Source: Bifidobacterium pseudocatenulatum DSM 20438 = JCM 1200 = LMG 10505
Lineage (GTDB): Bacteria; Actinomycetota; Actinomycetes; Actinomycetales; Bifidobacteriaceae
Reading direction: 5' to 3'
DNA length: 64,000 nt
NCBI RefSeq assembly: GCF_001025215.1
Contig: NZ_AP012330.1
Coordinates: forward strand, 1,240,001 to 1,304,000
The number at the start of each line of letters is the position of its first letter. Positions within the stretch are counted from its first letter, which is position 1. Position numbers and translations under genes: made by a program. The notes under the pieces are model-generated. The model did not search any database. It was not told the DNA's origin and saw only the letters and a program-made list of their open reading frames with translations. Below, in pieces: positions 1-9,102 of this stretch.

Positions 1-228
1 CCACTCATCCATCAGCTCTTCGGGAGTGTCGGTAAGGCTGAAACGCGCAATCGTATATTCGGCGATCTGGCGGAATTGCATGGCCGCGACTTTCGTCATG
101 TAATCGTCCGGCACGTCAATGCCTCGTTTTGAAAGAAAATCGATGTCAACCTGATCCCAAACGCCCATGGAATCAAGCAGCGTGCCGTCAAGATCGAAAA
201 TGGCGCCCTTGCCTTGATTGCCTGCCAT
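1..228 (-). CDS. HAD-family hydrolase, N-terminal part (cut by window edge)
   Basis: Seventy-six codons are visible, starting at the ATG at 228 and running off the left edge of the window. A strong Shine-Dalgarno AGGAGG lies at 235-240. Residues about 9-16 read IFDLDGTL, the HAD motif I nucleophile/acid pair (DxDGT), followed by DSMGVWDQVDIDFL, which resembles beta-phosphoglucomutase-like HAD phosphatases with a helical cap inserted after motif I. Motifs II-IV lie outside the window, so substrate cannot be judged. It lies downstream of recN on the same strand, 32 bases away, and could be co-transcribed with it. Family call is secure; function beyond phosphohydrolase/mutase is not. Confidence 0.85.
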   Translation of the reverse strand, partial: MAGNQGKGAIFDLDGTLLDSMGVWDQVDIDFLSKRGIDVPDDYMTKVAAMQFRQIAEYTIARFSLTDTPEELMDEW

Positions 229-260
229 CGATATCCTCCTTTATTATTGTGCATCTTACG

Positions 261-1967
261 TTAATCGAGAACCGATGATTTGAGCAGTTCTTCGGCATGT
301 TCCAGCGACGCTTCGCTTTCACTGCCGGAGAGCATACGGGCGATTTCGTGCACACGCGCCTCCCCACGCACTTGATTGATGGTGGTGGCGATTGATCCGT
401 CATCCATTTCACCTTTGGCGACCACGTACTGTTCGTCCGCCCAGGATGCGACCTGTGGCAGATGGGTGACGACAATGACCTGCGCGGATTGAGCGAGTTT
501 CGCCAATCGCGCGCCAAGCTCCACCGCGGTTTTGCCACCGACGCCTGCGTCGACCTCGTCGAAAATGAACGTCATGGGAGGTACGGAACCGCCCGCCACC
601 ACATGTTTTTCCGCCGCAACGAGTTCAAGCGCGAGCATGAGCCGGCTCAGCTCGCCGCCGGACGCGCTTTTGCCCATCGGCATTTGCGGCGAACCCGGGA
701 ACGGCGTGAACAGAAAATCGATGCCGTCAGCGCCGGAAGCGTCCAAATGTTCACGTTCCGATACACGGATCTCTAGTTTCGATCCGCTCATGGCAAGAGA
801 TTCGAGTTCCGCAGTGACTTTGGCGGCAAGTTCCTTCGCGGCGGCGGCACGTCTTTTGCTTACCGCACGCGCCGCCTTCAACGCCTCACCGAACAGTTTT
901 TCACGTTCCGCCTGCAATTGACTAACTTTTTCCGGAGACGCGTCCAGATCCTCCAAGTCGAACACCGCTTGATCTCGCCACGCGATCACGTCCGACAATT
1001 CCGGGCCCCAACGACGAACCAATTCGTCAAGCTCATGGATCCGCCCGTTGATGGCGTCCAAGTCTTCCATGCCGAGATCATTGTCGACTTCGCCCGACAA
1101 GGTGAACACCACATCAGACAAATCAGTGCTGATGGAATCAAGCCGATCGGCCAGTTCCGAAAACACGCCGTCCACATGAATGGCGCGAAGCGCTTGCGAC
1201 GCGCGATCAATCAGATCGGTGGCGCTGGATGATTCAACATCGTCAACAACCTGCGAAGCATCCAACGCGCTCAACGCACGGTTCACCCCTTCGGCGATCT
1301 CGGCCGCGTTCTCAATGCGATCACGCCGGGCACGCAACTCGGCCATCTCCCCCGGCTGCGGATCGATGCGGTTGATTCGTTCGATGGACTCGCGCAGGTA
1401 ATCCGCCTGCTGGCGCATGGACGACTCCTGGCTCGACAATCGCTCCAACCGCTCATCCATGGCACGAAGCGCATTCCAAGCCTTGCCGTATGCGACCAAC
1501 GCCACATCATCGCCGGCATAGCGGTCCAAAAACTCACGTTGCCGCGCCGAAGACGCGATACGCAACTGGTCCGCCTGACCATGAATCGTCACCAACTCCG
1601 CTGCGATCGACCCCAGTACGGAACGAGGCACACTACGACCAGACAGCATGCTGCGGGAACGACCGGAGGCAGGAACCTTGCGAGACAGGAACAGTTCTCC
1701 GTCTTCAGGTTCGAAACCCGCCTCGTGCGCGGCTGCGACCGCGGCCGGTGACGAAGCGACCTCGAACACGCCCTGCGCCCACGCCTCGCTCGCTCCGACC
1801 GACACGCGCCCACCGTCGGAAGGACCGCCGGAAATCAGCCGAATCGCACTGAGCAGCATCGACTTGCCTGCACCCGTCTCACCGGTGATCGCCGTCATAC
1901 CGCCGGCAGGCGCGATCAGCGCGGAACGGATCGGCCCAAGATTATGAATCTCAAGTTCTTCAAGCAT
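261..1967 (-). CDS. recN: DNA repair ATPase RecN
   Basis: SMC-like ATPase of double-strand-break repair, 568 residues, the usual RecN length. The Walker A motif GETGAGKS is at residues 29-36. A long coiled-coil-prone Arg/Glu-rich middle follows (about 150-360), with the ABC signature ASGGELSRLMLALELV near 430 and Walker B TFIFDEVDAGVGG near 465. The start ATG at 1967 lies 8 bases after the nadK stop, so recN is translated from the nadK message. The nadK-recN pair behind tlyA is conserved across Actinobacteria. Nothing in the reading frame looks damaged. Confidence 0.95.
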   Translation of the reverse strand: MLEELEIHNLGPIRSALIAPAGGMTAITGETGAGKSMLLSAIRLISGGPSDGGRVSVGASEAWAQGVFEVASSPAAVAAAHEAGFEPEDGELFLSRKVPASGRSRSMLSGRSVPRSVLGSIAAELVTIHGQADQLRIASSARQREFLDRYAGDDVALVAYGKAWNALRAMDERLERLSSQESSMRQQADYLRESIERINRIDPQPGEMAELRARRDRIENAAEIAEGVNRALSALDASQVVDDVESSSATDLIDRASQALRAIHVDGVFSELADRLDSISTDLSDVVFTLSGEVDNDLGMEDLDAINGRIHELDELVRRWGPELSDVIAWRDQAVFDLEDLDASPEKVSQLQAEREKLFGEALKAARAVSKRRAAAAKELAAKVTAELESLAMSGSKLEIRVSEREHLDASGADGIDFLFTPFPGSPQMPMGKSASGGELSRLMLALELVAAEKHVVAGGSVPPMTFIFDEVDAGVGGKTAVELGARLAKLAQSAQVIVVTHLPQVASWADEQYVVAKGEMDDGSIATTINQVRGEARVHEIARMLSGSESEASLEHAEELLKSSVLD

Positions 1968-1975
1968 CAGTGTTT

Positions 1976-2914
1976 TTACTCGTTCGTTTCTTTATCTTCC
2001 GGAAACACATGCCCATGATGCACTCCCCCGGTTTTACGCGCCTGCTCGCGCCAACCGACAACAGGAAGATCGAATTTCGTGACCAGACGATTCGTGAACG
2101 GCACGCCGGAAAGACGGGCCAGGCGCAATGTGCTCTTCGATTCGCGCACCTCAACCCTAGTGCCCCGCGGCAACGCGCATTGGCGACGGCCATCGCAGCA
2201 GATCCAACCATCCGACGTGGAATCCTCAAGGATATCAATGGCGAATGTGGAACCGGAGCCAATAATCAATGGGCGAGCGAACAGGGCGTGGGCGGCCAAC
2301 GGCACCAACTGCAACGCCTTCACGTTCGGCCACATGATCGGTCCTCCGGCGGAGAACGCGTATGCGGTTGAGCCGGTCGGAGTCGACACGATCACGCCAT
2401 CGCAGCCGAAGGAGCTCATTTCCACATCATCCACACGAATCGACAGTTCGACCATTTTGCCACGGTCTGCACGCTCCAACGTGATGTCATTCAACGCCCA
2501 ATCCTCAATCGGCTCGCTTGCTCCCGGCAGCCACACATCGACATGCGCAATCATGCGTTCGTCAATGGAATAATCATGCTCGGCAACCCTGCGGATCGCC
2601 TCACTCATCTGGAAGCTTTCAAACTCCGCCAAAAAGCCGACATGTCCCAAGTTCACGCCAAGAATCGGCACACTGGTGCAGTGCACCAGTTCAGCCGCTC
2701 GAAGAATGGTGCCATCCCCGCCGAGCACCACCACGATCTCAGTGCGTTCGGAAACCACCGGCGGCTGCTTGCCGAAATCCGGCGCCTCGATATTGTCAAT
2801 GATCGACACTTCGAAACCGGCCTGGGTCAGCTGCCCGACAGCCTCCTCAACCACCGTGCCACTCTCCCTCAGACGACTATGCGTCACCACCACCGCATGA
2901 CGGGTACCGAACAT
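1976..2914 (-). CDS. nadK: NAD kinase
   Basis: Cytosolic ATP (or polyphosphate)-dependent NAD kinase that makes NADP. The diagnostic GGDGT motif is at residues 65-69 (VVLGGDGTILRAAEL), followed by the conserved DGVIVSTPTGSTAYAFSAGG block. The usual NE/D element appears as ALNDITLERA. The frame stays open for another 68 codons upstream, but that extension has no family resemblance. The ATG at 2914 starts MFGTRHAVVV, has a GGAAAGGGA ribosome site just upstream and gives 312 residues, normal for the family. It is the first gene of the nadK-recN unit. The usual upstream partner tlyA is separated from it by the potassium-uptake genes. Confidence 0.94.
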   Translation of the reverse strand: MFGTRHAVVVTHSRLRESGTVVEEAVGQLTQAGFEVSIIDNIEAPDFGKQPPVVSERTEIVVVLGGDGTILRAAELVHCTSVPILGVNLGHVGFLAEFESFQMSEAIRRVAEHDYSIDERMIAHVDVWLPGASEPIEDWALNDITLERADRGKMVELSIRVDDVEMSSFGCDGVIVSTPTGSTAYAFSAGGPIMWPNVKALQLVPLAAHALFARPLIIGSGSTFAIDILEDSTSDGWICCDGRRQCALPRGTRVEVRESKSTLRLARLSGVPFTNRLVTKFDLPVVGWREQARKTGGVHHGHVFPEDKETNE

Positions 2915-3182
2915 CGTTAATCCCTTTCCAGCAAAAGGAAACGCCCTATGGAAAACGCCCATGAAGACGTCACCGACCTCCAGTGTAATCGAACAAATGA
3001 ACGAAAACCGGCAATGCGCGTCGAAAACATGCCAAAACCCGCGAACACGCCTCAAATCCGTCTCCGATGCAAGCCACGAATCAGGAATGTCAGCCGTCAA
3101 ATAGCCTGTTAGTCGCACATATGCTTACAATAGCTCACAGGAACGAAGACCGAACATCGTAAGAAAAGGAGAGAGGAACGGC
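2915..3182. other. Divergent intergenic region between nadK and trkH
   Basis: This 268-base gap must carry the promoters of nadK-recN (minus) and the K+ uptake pair (plus). A TACAAT hexamer at 3126-3131 followed about 40 bases later by AAGGAGAG is a plausible -10 for the plus-strand unit; no convincing -35 was fixed. The nadK frame remains open across most of this region, but I regard that as fortuitous. No hairpin or repeat was noticed. Confidence 0.4.
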
Positions 3183-4646
3183 ATGTCAAACCTCGTCTTT
3201 GACGAGTCCTCCTCCAATCGTGAGGCCTCACATGGCTACGCATGGTGGTTCTCGGGAGATACTTTCGAGAAGGCCATGGCGGAAGACCGCAAGCCACGCA
3301 AGCGCGGCCTCACGCGCCGACTCGTCAACCATCCAGGCCGTCTGACCATCTTCTACTTTCTGACGCTCGCGGCGTTGTCCACTACGTTGCTGATGACGCC
3401 CATTGCCACGCCGAAAGACGAAACCACCACGTTCACCACCGCGTTCTTCACCGCAGTATCCGCCATTTCCACATGCGGAATCTCCATCGTCAACTCCACC
3501 ACGCATTGGACCACCTTCGGCCAAGGCGTGCTCATCTTCGCCGTGCAGATGGGTGGCCTTGGCGTCATGACGTTCGCCTCCTTGATCGCATTGGCCGTGA
3601 ACCACCATCTCAAGGCCACGCAGCGCATGCTGACCGCCAACGAACTCGGCACTACGAAGCTCGGTGAAATCAAAGGCGTGCTCACCGTAGTCATCACCAC
3701 CGCATTCGTCATCGAAGGCATCACATTCGTCGCATTGTTCCCCGGCCTCTACAAGGTCAACCACGGTAATGTGCGCCACACATTGTGGGAATCGTTGTTC
3801 TTCGCGGTCATGGCGTACAACAACGCCGGCTTCACCCCCGACGGCGCCGGTCTGCATGTCAACAACTGGGCGGTCGGCCTGCCGATCCTAGCCAGTGCTT
3901 TCTGCGGAACCCTTGGCTTCCCGGTATTGCTGAACCTGATGCGTTCCTGGCGTATGCGTCGTCCTCCGAAGCGTTGGAGCCTGCACACCAAGCTCACACT
4001 GACCACCACGTTCTGCATTGTGATCGCCTCGTTCACGTGGTTCCTGCTGATGGAATGGAACAACAAGCTGCTGTTCGCCGGAAACGGCATCGAGCCGCGC
4101 CTCTGGCACGCCATGGTCGCGGCCGTCATGCCACGAAGCTCCGGATTTGACCTGTCGTGGATGCCAGGCGTCAGCGACGCAACCAAAGTGTTCCTGTCCA
4201 TCGTCATGTTCATCGGCGGTGGCAGCACCTCGACCGCAGGCGGCATCCGCGTCACCACGTTCGCGGTGACCCTGCTGACCTGTCGTGCCGCATTCACCGG
4301 ACGCCACGACATCAACGCATTCCACCGCCGCATCCACACGCAGGCGGTTATGACCGCCGTGGCCGTAAGCACGGCATGTCTCATGCTGGTCACCGTGGTG
4401 TCGATGGCGCTGATGATCATCACCGGCTGCTCGCTGTGCGACGCACTGTTCGATACCTGCTCCGCGTTCGGACTGGGTGGCTACTCGGTGGGCGTAGCCA
4501 GTGAAAGCAGCCCCACGGTGCTATACATTCTCGCCGCAACCATGTTCATCGGGCGGCTCGGACCGCTCACCATCGCCTACGCGATTTCGCGTCCACACAA
4601 TCTCGAGGCCGTCCGCTACCCCACCGAGCAGATCGTGGTCGGCTGA
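3183..4646 (+). CDS. Potassium uptake membrane subunit (TrkH/KtrB family)
   Basis: Membrane subunit of a Trk/Ktr potassium importer, 487 residues. The four pore-loop glycine signatures of the superfamily can all be seen in order: ISTCGISI, AYNNAGFTPDG, PRSSGFD and SAFGLGGYSVG, separated by membrane-spanning pairs. The length is closer to KtrB than to enterobacterial TrkH. The first ~55 residues are a hydrophilic cytosolic leader. Start ATG 3183 follows AAGGAGAGAGGAACGGC. The next gene encodes the NAD-binding regulatory subunit 87 bases downstream, and one terminator closes the pair. The pair sits between tlyA and nadK, which are normally adjacent in this gene neighbourhood. Confidence 0.93.
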   Translation: MSNLVFDESSSNREASHGYAWWFSGDTFEKAMAEDRKPRKRGLTRRLVNHPGRLTIFYFLTLAALSTTLLMTPIATPKDETTTFTTAFFTAVSAISTCGISIVNSTTHWTTFGQGVLIFAVQMGGLGVMTFASLIALAVNHHLKATQRMLTANELGTTKLGEIKGVLTVVITTAFVIEGITFVALFPGLYKVNHGNVRHTLWESLFFAVMAYNNAGFTPDGAGLHVNNWAVGLPILASAFCGTLGFPVLLNLMRSWRMRRPPKRWSLHTKLTLTTTFCIVIASFTWFLLMEWNNKLLFAGNGIEPRLWHAMVAAVMPRSSGFDLSWMPGVSDATKVFLSIVMFIGGGSTSTAGGIRVTTFAVTLLTCRAAFTGRHDINAFHRRIHTQAVMTAVAVSTACLMLVTVVSMALMIITGCSLCDALFDTCSAFGLGGYSVGVASESSPTVLYILAATMFIGRLGPLTIAYAISRPHNLEAVRYPTEQIVVG

Positions 4647-4733
4647 CGATACGGCTTCATATACTTGCAGTTGCCTGCAATCACACATGAATATAGATTT
4701 TTGAAGATGGAATTTCGAAAGGTGCATAACATC

Positions 4734-5387
4734 ATGGCCAACAACACCAGAAGCGTTCTCGTAGTTGGTTTGGGGCGTTTTGGCAGCTCTGTGGCCACCA
4801 CGCTCGACATGATGGGCCAGGATGTGCTCGCCGTCGACAAAGACGGCGAACTGGTGAACCGTTGGTCTTCGCAGATTCCCACCGTGCAGGCCGACATGAC
4901 CGATGTGATGGCGTTGGAGCAGATCAACGCATCCGATTTCGACACGGCCGTCGTGGCTATCGGCGACAGCGTCGAAGCTTCCGTCATTACCGCCGGTAAT
5001 CTGCTCGACGCCGGCATCTCCGACATTTGGGCCAAGTCCGTGTCGAAGGAACACGCCCGCATTCTGCAACGCATCGGCGCACGCCACATCATCAACGCGG
5101 AAACCGACGCCGGCAAACGCGTCGGACATCTTGTGTCCGGCAACTATCTTGACTACATCGAGCTTGAAGGCGCATACAACGTCGTCAAAATCCATACCCC
5201 CGCGCATGTGGTCGGCTACACCATCGAAGACGCTCGCGTGCATGAACGCTTCGGCATTACCGTGGTCGGCATCAAATCGCCGGGCAAGGAATTCGAATAC
5301 GGTTCGAAAGAGCTCATCATGCACCGCAACGACGAACTCATCATCATGGGCAAGCAGAATCAAATCGACCGGTTCCTACGCAGCTGA
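4734..5387 (+). CDS. Potassium uptake regulatory subunit (TrkA/KtrA, RCK domains)
   Basis: Cytosolic gating ring subunit, 217 residues. The RCK-N Rossmann fold is visible at the start: VLVVGLGRFGSSVATTL, then the acidic ribose-binding residue in AVDKD, and a second part HIINAETDAGKRVGHLV. The C-terminal 80 residues fit an RCK-C (TrkA-C) domain (VGYTIEDARVHERFGITVVG). I chose the ATG at 4734 (MANNTRS) because GAAAGG lies at 4716-4721 and the glycine motif then falls at the usual distance from the N-terminus. Upstream in-frame starts at 4665 and 4707 add sequence unlike the family. It pairs with the preceding pore subunit. Confidence 0.92.
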   Translation: MANNTRSVLVVGLGRFGSSVATTLDMMGQDVLAVDKDGELVNRWSSQIPTVQADMTDVMALEQINASDFDTAVVAIGDSVEASVITAGNLLDAGISDIWAKSVSKEHARILQRIGARHIINAETDAGKRVGHLVSGNYLDYIELEGAYNVVKIHTPAHVVGYTIEDARVHERFGITVVGIKSPGKEFEYGSKELIMHRNDELIIMGKQNQIDRFLRS

Positions 5388-5405
5388 CACGCTCTTTCCA
5401 TATGG

Positions 5406-5446
5406 AAAAATCCGGAATTTCATAATCATGATTTCCGGTTTTTTTT
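5406..5446 (+). terminator. Rho-independent terminator after the K+ uptake pair
   Basis: CCGGAA at 5412-5417 pairs with TTCCGG at 5433-5438 around an AT-rich loop, and the 3' arm runs straight into eight T residues. It ends the plus-strand operon before the convergent tlyA. Confidence 0.8.
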
Positions 5447-5504
5447 ACTTATCTTATTTGCCTTGATTACACTGCAGACACGGTTCTCTCAACCGGTCGC
5501 TGTT

Positions 5505-6266
5505 TCACTGCATGACCGCGTACAGCAGATATTCGATATTGCCATGCGTGCCTTCAATGGGAGATACTGTTGTGGCGCGCACGTCAAGCCCGTTGCGTTC
5601 CGCGCATGCCACGACGGAGGACAGCGCCTGTTCGCGTAATTCCTGGCTTTCGACAATCCCGTTTTTCCCAAGGTTGCCTTTGCCGACCTCGAACTGCGGT
5701 TTGACCAGCAGCACGATCTGCGCCTGCGGTGCGGCGATTCTTGCGATCACCGGAATCACATATGTCAGCGAAATAAACGATACGTCGGAAACAATCATTT
5801 CCGGACGATACGGCAAATCCTCCGCATACACGTCGCGAATATTGACGCCGCTCATTTCGATAATACGGTCGTCATGCGCGATTTTCGGATCCAATTGCCC
5901 ATGGCCGACATCCAAAGCGATGACCTGCGCGGCATCATTGCGCAATAGCACGTCGCAGAAACCGCCGGTGGACGCGCCGATATCCAAGCAACGTAATCCT
6001 TGCGCGGAACGCAATCCGACGTCGGCGAACCGTTCGAACGCGCCGACAAGCTTGTATGCGCCACGGGAAACGTAGCCGTCTCCCCTATCGGCGGCGATGA
6101 CGTCATCACCACCGACTTTCGCCGATGCTTTGGTGACGGTGACACCGTTCACACTGACTTTGCCATCCGCGATCAGACGTTGCGCCTTGGAACGACTGTC
6201 GGTCAGACCACGTTCCAACAACGCAACGTCAAGACGAACAACCTGAGTGGAATCACTGTTTCGCAA
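5505..6266 (-). CDS. tlyA: TlyA family rRNA 2'-O-methyltransferase (hemolysin A family)
   Basis: S-adenosylmethionine-dependent ribose methyltransferase of 253 residues. In mycobacteria TlyA modifies 16S C1409 and 23S C1920 and confers capreomycin sensitivity; the substrate here is inferred. Residues about 9-60 form an S4 RNA-binding domain (RLDVALLERGLTDSRSKAQRLI). An FtsJ-like fold follows, with the SAM loop LDIGASTGGFCDVLL and a later VSDVSFISL. The only fitting start is TTG at 6264-6266; no in-frame ATG or GTG precedes the S4 domain. The gene begins about 30 bases after the HAD phosphatase stop, so it belongs to the tyrS-TPR-HAD-tlyA run. Confidence 0.92.
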   Translation of the reverse strand: MRNSDSTQVVRLDVALLERGLTDSRSKAQRLIADGKVSVNGVTVTKASAKVGGDDVIAADRGDGYVSRGAYKLVGAFERFADVGLRSAQGLRCLDIGASTGGFCDVLLRNDAAQVIALDVGHGQLDPKIAHDDRIIEMSGVNIRDVYAEDLPYRPEMIVSDVSFISLTYVIPVIARIAAPQAQIVLLVKPQFEVGKGNLGKNGIVESQELREQALSSVVACAERNGLDVRATTVSPIEGTHGNIEYLLYAVMQ

Positions 6267-6297
6267 TGGTTTTCCAATAATCGGTACGAATTGTTCG

Positions 6298-7323
6298 TTA
6301 GGAAATACGGAATTCCGGAACGATCACGCCACTCACATCTCGCCCGCTGTCGGCCGCGGCCCACATGGCGCAGCATGCGGCACGCAACCCGTCGACGCTG
6401 GTGATGTCGGTGACATACAGGCGGTCGCCGTCAACGCGGGCCTTCGCATCGCGGCACAGCCATGCGCCCTCATCATGCACCACTTCAGGAGCGGGCTCGT
6501 TCAAGCCCCGCAGATCTTTGGCGATGTAGGTCGGGCGAAGATACGCCGGAGCGAACATGAGTTCGCGCGGATCGGTGACGCCGGTCAACACCGCAAGGGA
6601 ATCGTACCCGCCCCGATTGCCCGCCTCGATATCGGTGTCGAGACGGTCGCCGATGGCGAGGCACTGTTCCTTGTCCACCGGCTCGCCATCATCATGGGCT
6701 GCGAGAATGCGCGCCTCGTCATACATGGCGGATTCCGGCTTGCCTGCGGACGAAACCGGTTCCACACCGGTGGCATTGATCACCGCCATGATCATGGAAC
6801 CGCATCCCGGCGCGATGCCAAGCTCACGAGGAATGGTCAGATCACGATTGGTCACGAAATAGGTCGCGCCATGCTCAACGGCATAGGCGATTTGGGCCAT
6901 TTCGTTCCAAGACATGTCGGGATACCATCCTTGGATGGCGGCGACCGGCTGCGCTTCTGCGGAATCGACGACTTCAAGACCTTGCTTGGCCACTTCCTCA
7001 CGCAGATGCTGGGCGCCAAGCACGAAAACCTTCGAACCTTCAGGCACGGCACGTGCCACCATGCGCGCGGCGACAACCGACGAGGTGATGACCTGCCAGG
7101 ATTCGACATCCAAATCGAACCCCTTCAGCTGGTCTGCCACCACGGCCTGAAGTCGGGACGAATTGTTGGTGGTGTATTCCACCGCCATGCCCAAGGATTC
7201 GGCCTTGCGGATATTCTTGGCAGCATGTTCCACCGGGTTCTTACCACGGTAGACCACGCCGTCAAGATCAAGCAGTGCCAGCGAGTATGCTTCGCTGAGC
7301 GGCTGATTCGTGGACTTCAGCAT
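6298..7323 (-). CDS. HAD-IIA family phosphatase (NagD-like)
   Basis: Hydrolase of about 341 residues. Motif I is ALLDLDGVVYRGKNPVEHA near the N-terminus and a TTNNSSR motif II follows. A large C2-type cap is followed by CLAIGDRLDTDIEAGNRGG, the Mg-binding motif IV. These mark the HAD-IIA group (p-nitrophenylphosphatase/phosphoglycolate phosphatase/NagD). The last ~70 residues are an extra C-terminal extension. I chose the ATG at 7323 because AGGTG lies about 11 bases upstream; a GTG at 7332 is only two bases from that site. The orthologous slot in M. tuberculosis (Rv1692) is a phosphatase too. It lies 15 bases after the TPR gene and is probably co-transcribed with it. Confidence 0.87.
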   Translation of the reverse strand: MLKSTNQPLSEAYSLALLDLDGVVYRGKNPVEHAAKNIRKAESLGMAVEYTTNNSSRLQAVVADQLKGFDLDVESWQVITSSVVAARMVARAVPEGSKVFVLGAQHLREEVAKQGLEVVDSAEAQPVAAIQGWYPDMSWNEMAQIAYAVEHGATYFVTNRDLTIPRELGIAPGCGSMIMAVINATGVEPVSSAGKPESAMYDEARILAAHDDGEPVDKEQCLAIGDRLDTDIEAGNRGGYDSLAVLTGVTDPRELMFAPAYLRPTYIAKDLRGLNEPAPEVVHDEGAWLCRDAKARVDGDRLYVTDITSVDGLRAACCAMWAAADSGRDVSGVIVPEFRIS

Positions 7324-7338
7324 GCGGGCCACGTCACC

Positions 7339-9102
7339 TCACTTGTTATCTTCGGAGGATTCGGAAGAAGCATCCGAAGACTCTTCGGCCTCTTCAGCCT
7401 CACCGTCATCATCGGCGTCATCTTCCGCAGCATCGTCAGCTTCTGCCGGCTCGTCATCGGATTCCGCGCCTGCTTCCGTCTCTTCGGCCTCAAGCTGGGT
7501 TTCGTCGTTGGTTTCGCCGTTCTCGTCGATGGCTTCGGATTCGTCTTCCTCATTCTCAGGGTCTTCCGGAGCGTACTGCGCGTCATCTTCGGAAATGCCA
7601 AGCACGTCCATGAGTTCGTCGTTCAGCTCCTGCATGTCGTATTCGACAACCAGATCGTCGGAAGTCTCATCATCCTCAACATCGGCGTACTGCAGTTCGA
7701 GCTTGTCGAGCAGACGATCCAATGCGATGGCCTCATCGGTACGGCCGGCCTCTTCAAGGAAATACTGTTCGGCCTGCACCGCACGCATGCGGTATTCGCC
7801 GGCCAATCCCTTGGAACGGCCCAGCGTGTGCACGATCTCGATGGCCTTGTCCCACATCTTCAGATCGCCCAGAGCGCCAGCGTACACCAAGAACATTTCA
7901 GCCTTGGCTTCACCGCGCAGATACTTGGCGTCGTCGCTCACAGCCACTTCGATGGCCTTCTTCGGCTCGCCCACGCCACGCTCGCAGTCGGCGATGAACG
8001 GCAGATAATCCAGGAAACCGTTCATACGGAACGCGGTGCGGAACTCACGCAAGGCAAGCTTGTAATCACCCTGACGGTATGCCACGAAGGCGAGTGTCTC
8101 GCGGGCGAAATCGATGCGGGAAGCCTGGCGGGCCACCCACTTGGCATGTTCGAGGGCCAGCTCCGGGTTGCTCTCCTCAAGCGTGTACGCGGCAAGAATG
8201 TGCAGACCAATGTTTTCCGCATGTTCCTTCGACAGGCCACGCAGGCGTTCGCGATCGTCGGTGGTGAGCATACGCCATTCGATGCCCTTCGGCATCTTCG
8301 GCTCATCAGGACGACGATGCGTGTACGGGTTCTGCGAGGGGAAGCTCACCGTGCCATCGGAATTGCGGCGCGGCTTGGCCATGTACTCGCCACGCTTCTC
8401 CTCACGGTAGGCCATCTTCTCTTCGCGGGTGAACTCACGACGCTCCTCGCCCTGCTGCTGGTCGCGATCCTTGTGGAAGTCACGGCGCTGATCGTCACGA
8501 CGGAAATCCTTACGATCGCCATCACGGAAATTACGGCGTCCGCCATCACGACGATCATTGCCACGGTGGTCGTCACGACGGAAGTTACGACGATCACCAT
8601 CACGATGGAAATCACGGCGATCATTATCGCGGTGGAAGTTACGACGGTCGCCATCTTCACGACGGAAGTTACGACGGTCGCCGTCACGGTGGAAGTCTTT
8701 ACGGTTTCCGTCACGTCGATCGTCACGACGGAAACCGGAACGCTCGCCATCGCGCTGATAGCGAGGATTGTCTCCACGACCGCCACGATAATCGCGATGA
8801 TCGTCACGACGCTCGCCGTCACGGTTGAACTTGCGCGGACCGTTATGGAAGCGACGCTCCTGGCCTTCCCCCTCACCGTCACGACGGAAATCGCGGTCGC
8901 GGTGGAAATTGCCGCCATTGCCCTTGCGGTATCCGCCCTTATGATCGTCGTTGTGGAAGCCGCCGGACTTGTGGCCGTAGGACTTGCCGCCATTGCCACG
9001 CGGCTTGAATCCCTTGCCGCCGCGATCGCCCGGCTTGCCCGAGCCGTAGGACTTGTGGTTGCCGTAGGACTTGCCGCGCGATCCGCGCTGTTCTTCTGCC
9101 AT
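7339..9102 (-). CDS. TPR-like protein with Arg/Asp-rich repetitive N-terminus and acidic C-terminus
   Basis: A 587-residue protein in three parts. Residues 1 to about 255 are low complexity, rich in Arg, Asp, Gly and His, with many copies of units such as RRDGDRRNFRR plus Gly/Lys-rich RGG-like stretches. Residues about 255-460 are helical, with TPR-like pairs (NPELALEHAKWVARQA; GDYKLALREFRTAF; MWDKAIEIVHTLG). The last ~125 residues are almost wholly acidic, ending EESSDASSESSEDNK. The core matches the TPR protein that follows tyrS in other Actinobacteria (Rv1691 position). The charged tails suggest nucleic-acid or ribosome association, which is inference. Start ATG 9102 is clear. The opposite strand is stop-free through the repeats, a by-product of the codon pattern. 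Confidence 0.85.
   Translation of the reverse strand: MAEEQRGSRGKSYGNHKSYGSGKPGDRGGKGFKPRGNGGKSYGHKSGGFHNDDHKGGYRKGNGGNFHRDRDFRRDGEGEGQERRFHNGPRKFNRDGERRDDHRDYRGGRGDNPRYQRDGERSGFRRDDRRDGNRKDFHRDGDRRNFRREDGDRRNFHRDNDRRDFHRDGDRRNFRRDDHRGNDRRDGGRRNFRDGDRKDFRRDDQRRDFHKDRDQQQGEERREFTREEKMAYREEKRGEYMAKPRRNSDGTVSFPSQNPYTHRRPDEPKMPKGIEWRMLTTDDRERLRGLSKEHAENIGLHILAAYTLEESNPELALEHAKWVARQASRIDFARETLAFVAYRQGDYKLALREFRTAFRMNGFLDYLPFIADCERGVGEPKKAIEVAVSDDAKYLRGEAKAEMFLVYAGALGDLKMWDKAIEIVHTLGRSKGLAGEYRMRAVQAEQYFLEEAGRTDEAIALDRLLDKLELQYADVEDDETSDDLVVEYDMQELNDELMDVLGISEDDAQYAPEDPENEEDESEAIDENGETNDETQLEAEETEAGAESDDEPAEADDAAEDDADDDGEAEEAEESSDASSESSEDNK
8440..8860 (-). repeat. Degenerate tandem repeat encoding RRD/RRNF units
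   Basis: Short, imperfect repeats of roughly 15-30 bases such as CACGACGGAAGTTACGACG recur through this interval. They encode Arg-Asp-Gly-Asp-Arg-Arg-Asn-Phe variants in the N-terminal region of the TPR-like protein. Such DNA is prone to slippage, so copy number may vary between strains. Confidence 0.75.

Noticed and set aside
2915..3118. N-terminal extension of NAD kinase
   Set aside because: The frame is open for 68 more codons, but the segment has no NadK similarity. The ATG at 2914 has its own ribosome site and gives the family length.
8440..8860. Possible CRISPR array in the regularly repeated DNA near 8.5 kb
   Set aside because: The repeats are short, imperfect, contiguous with no unique spacers, and are in frame within a protein-coding gene.
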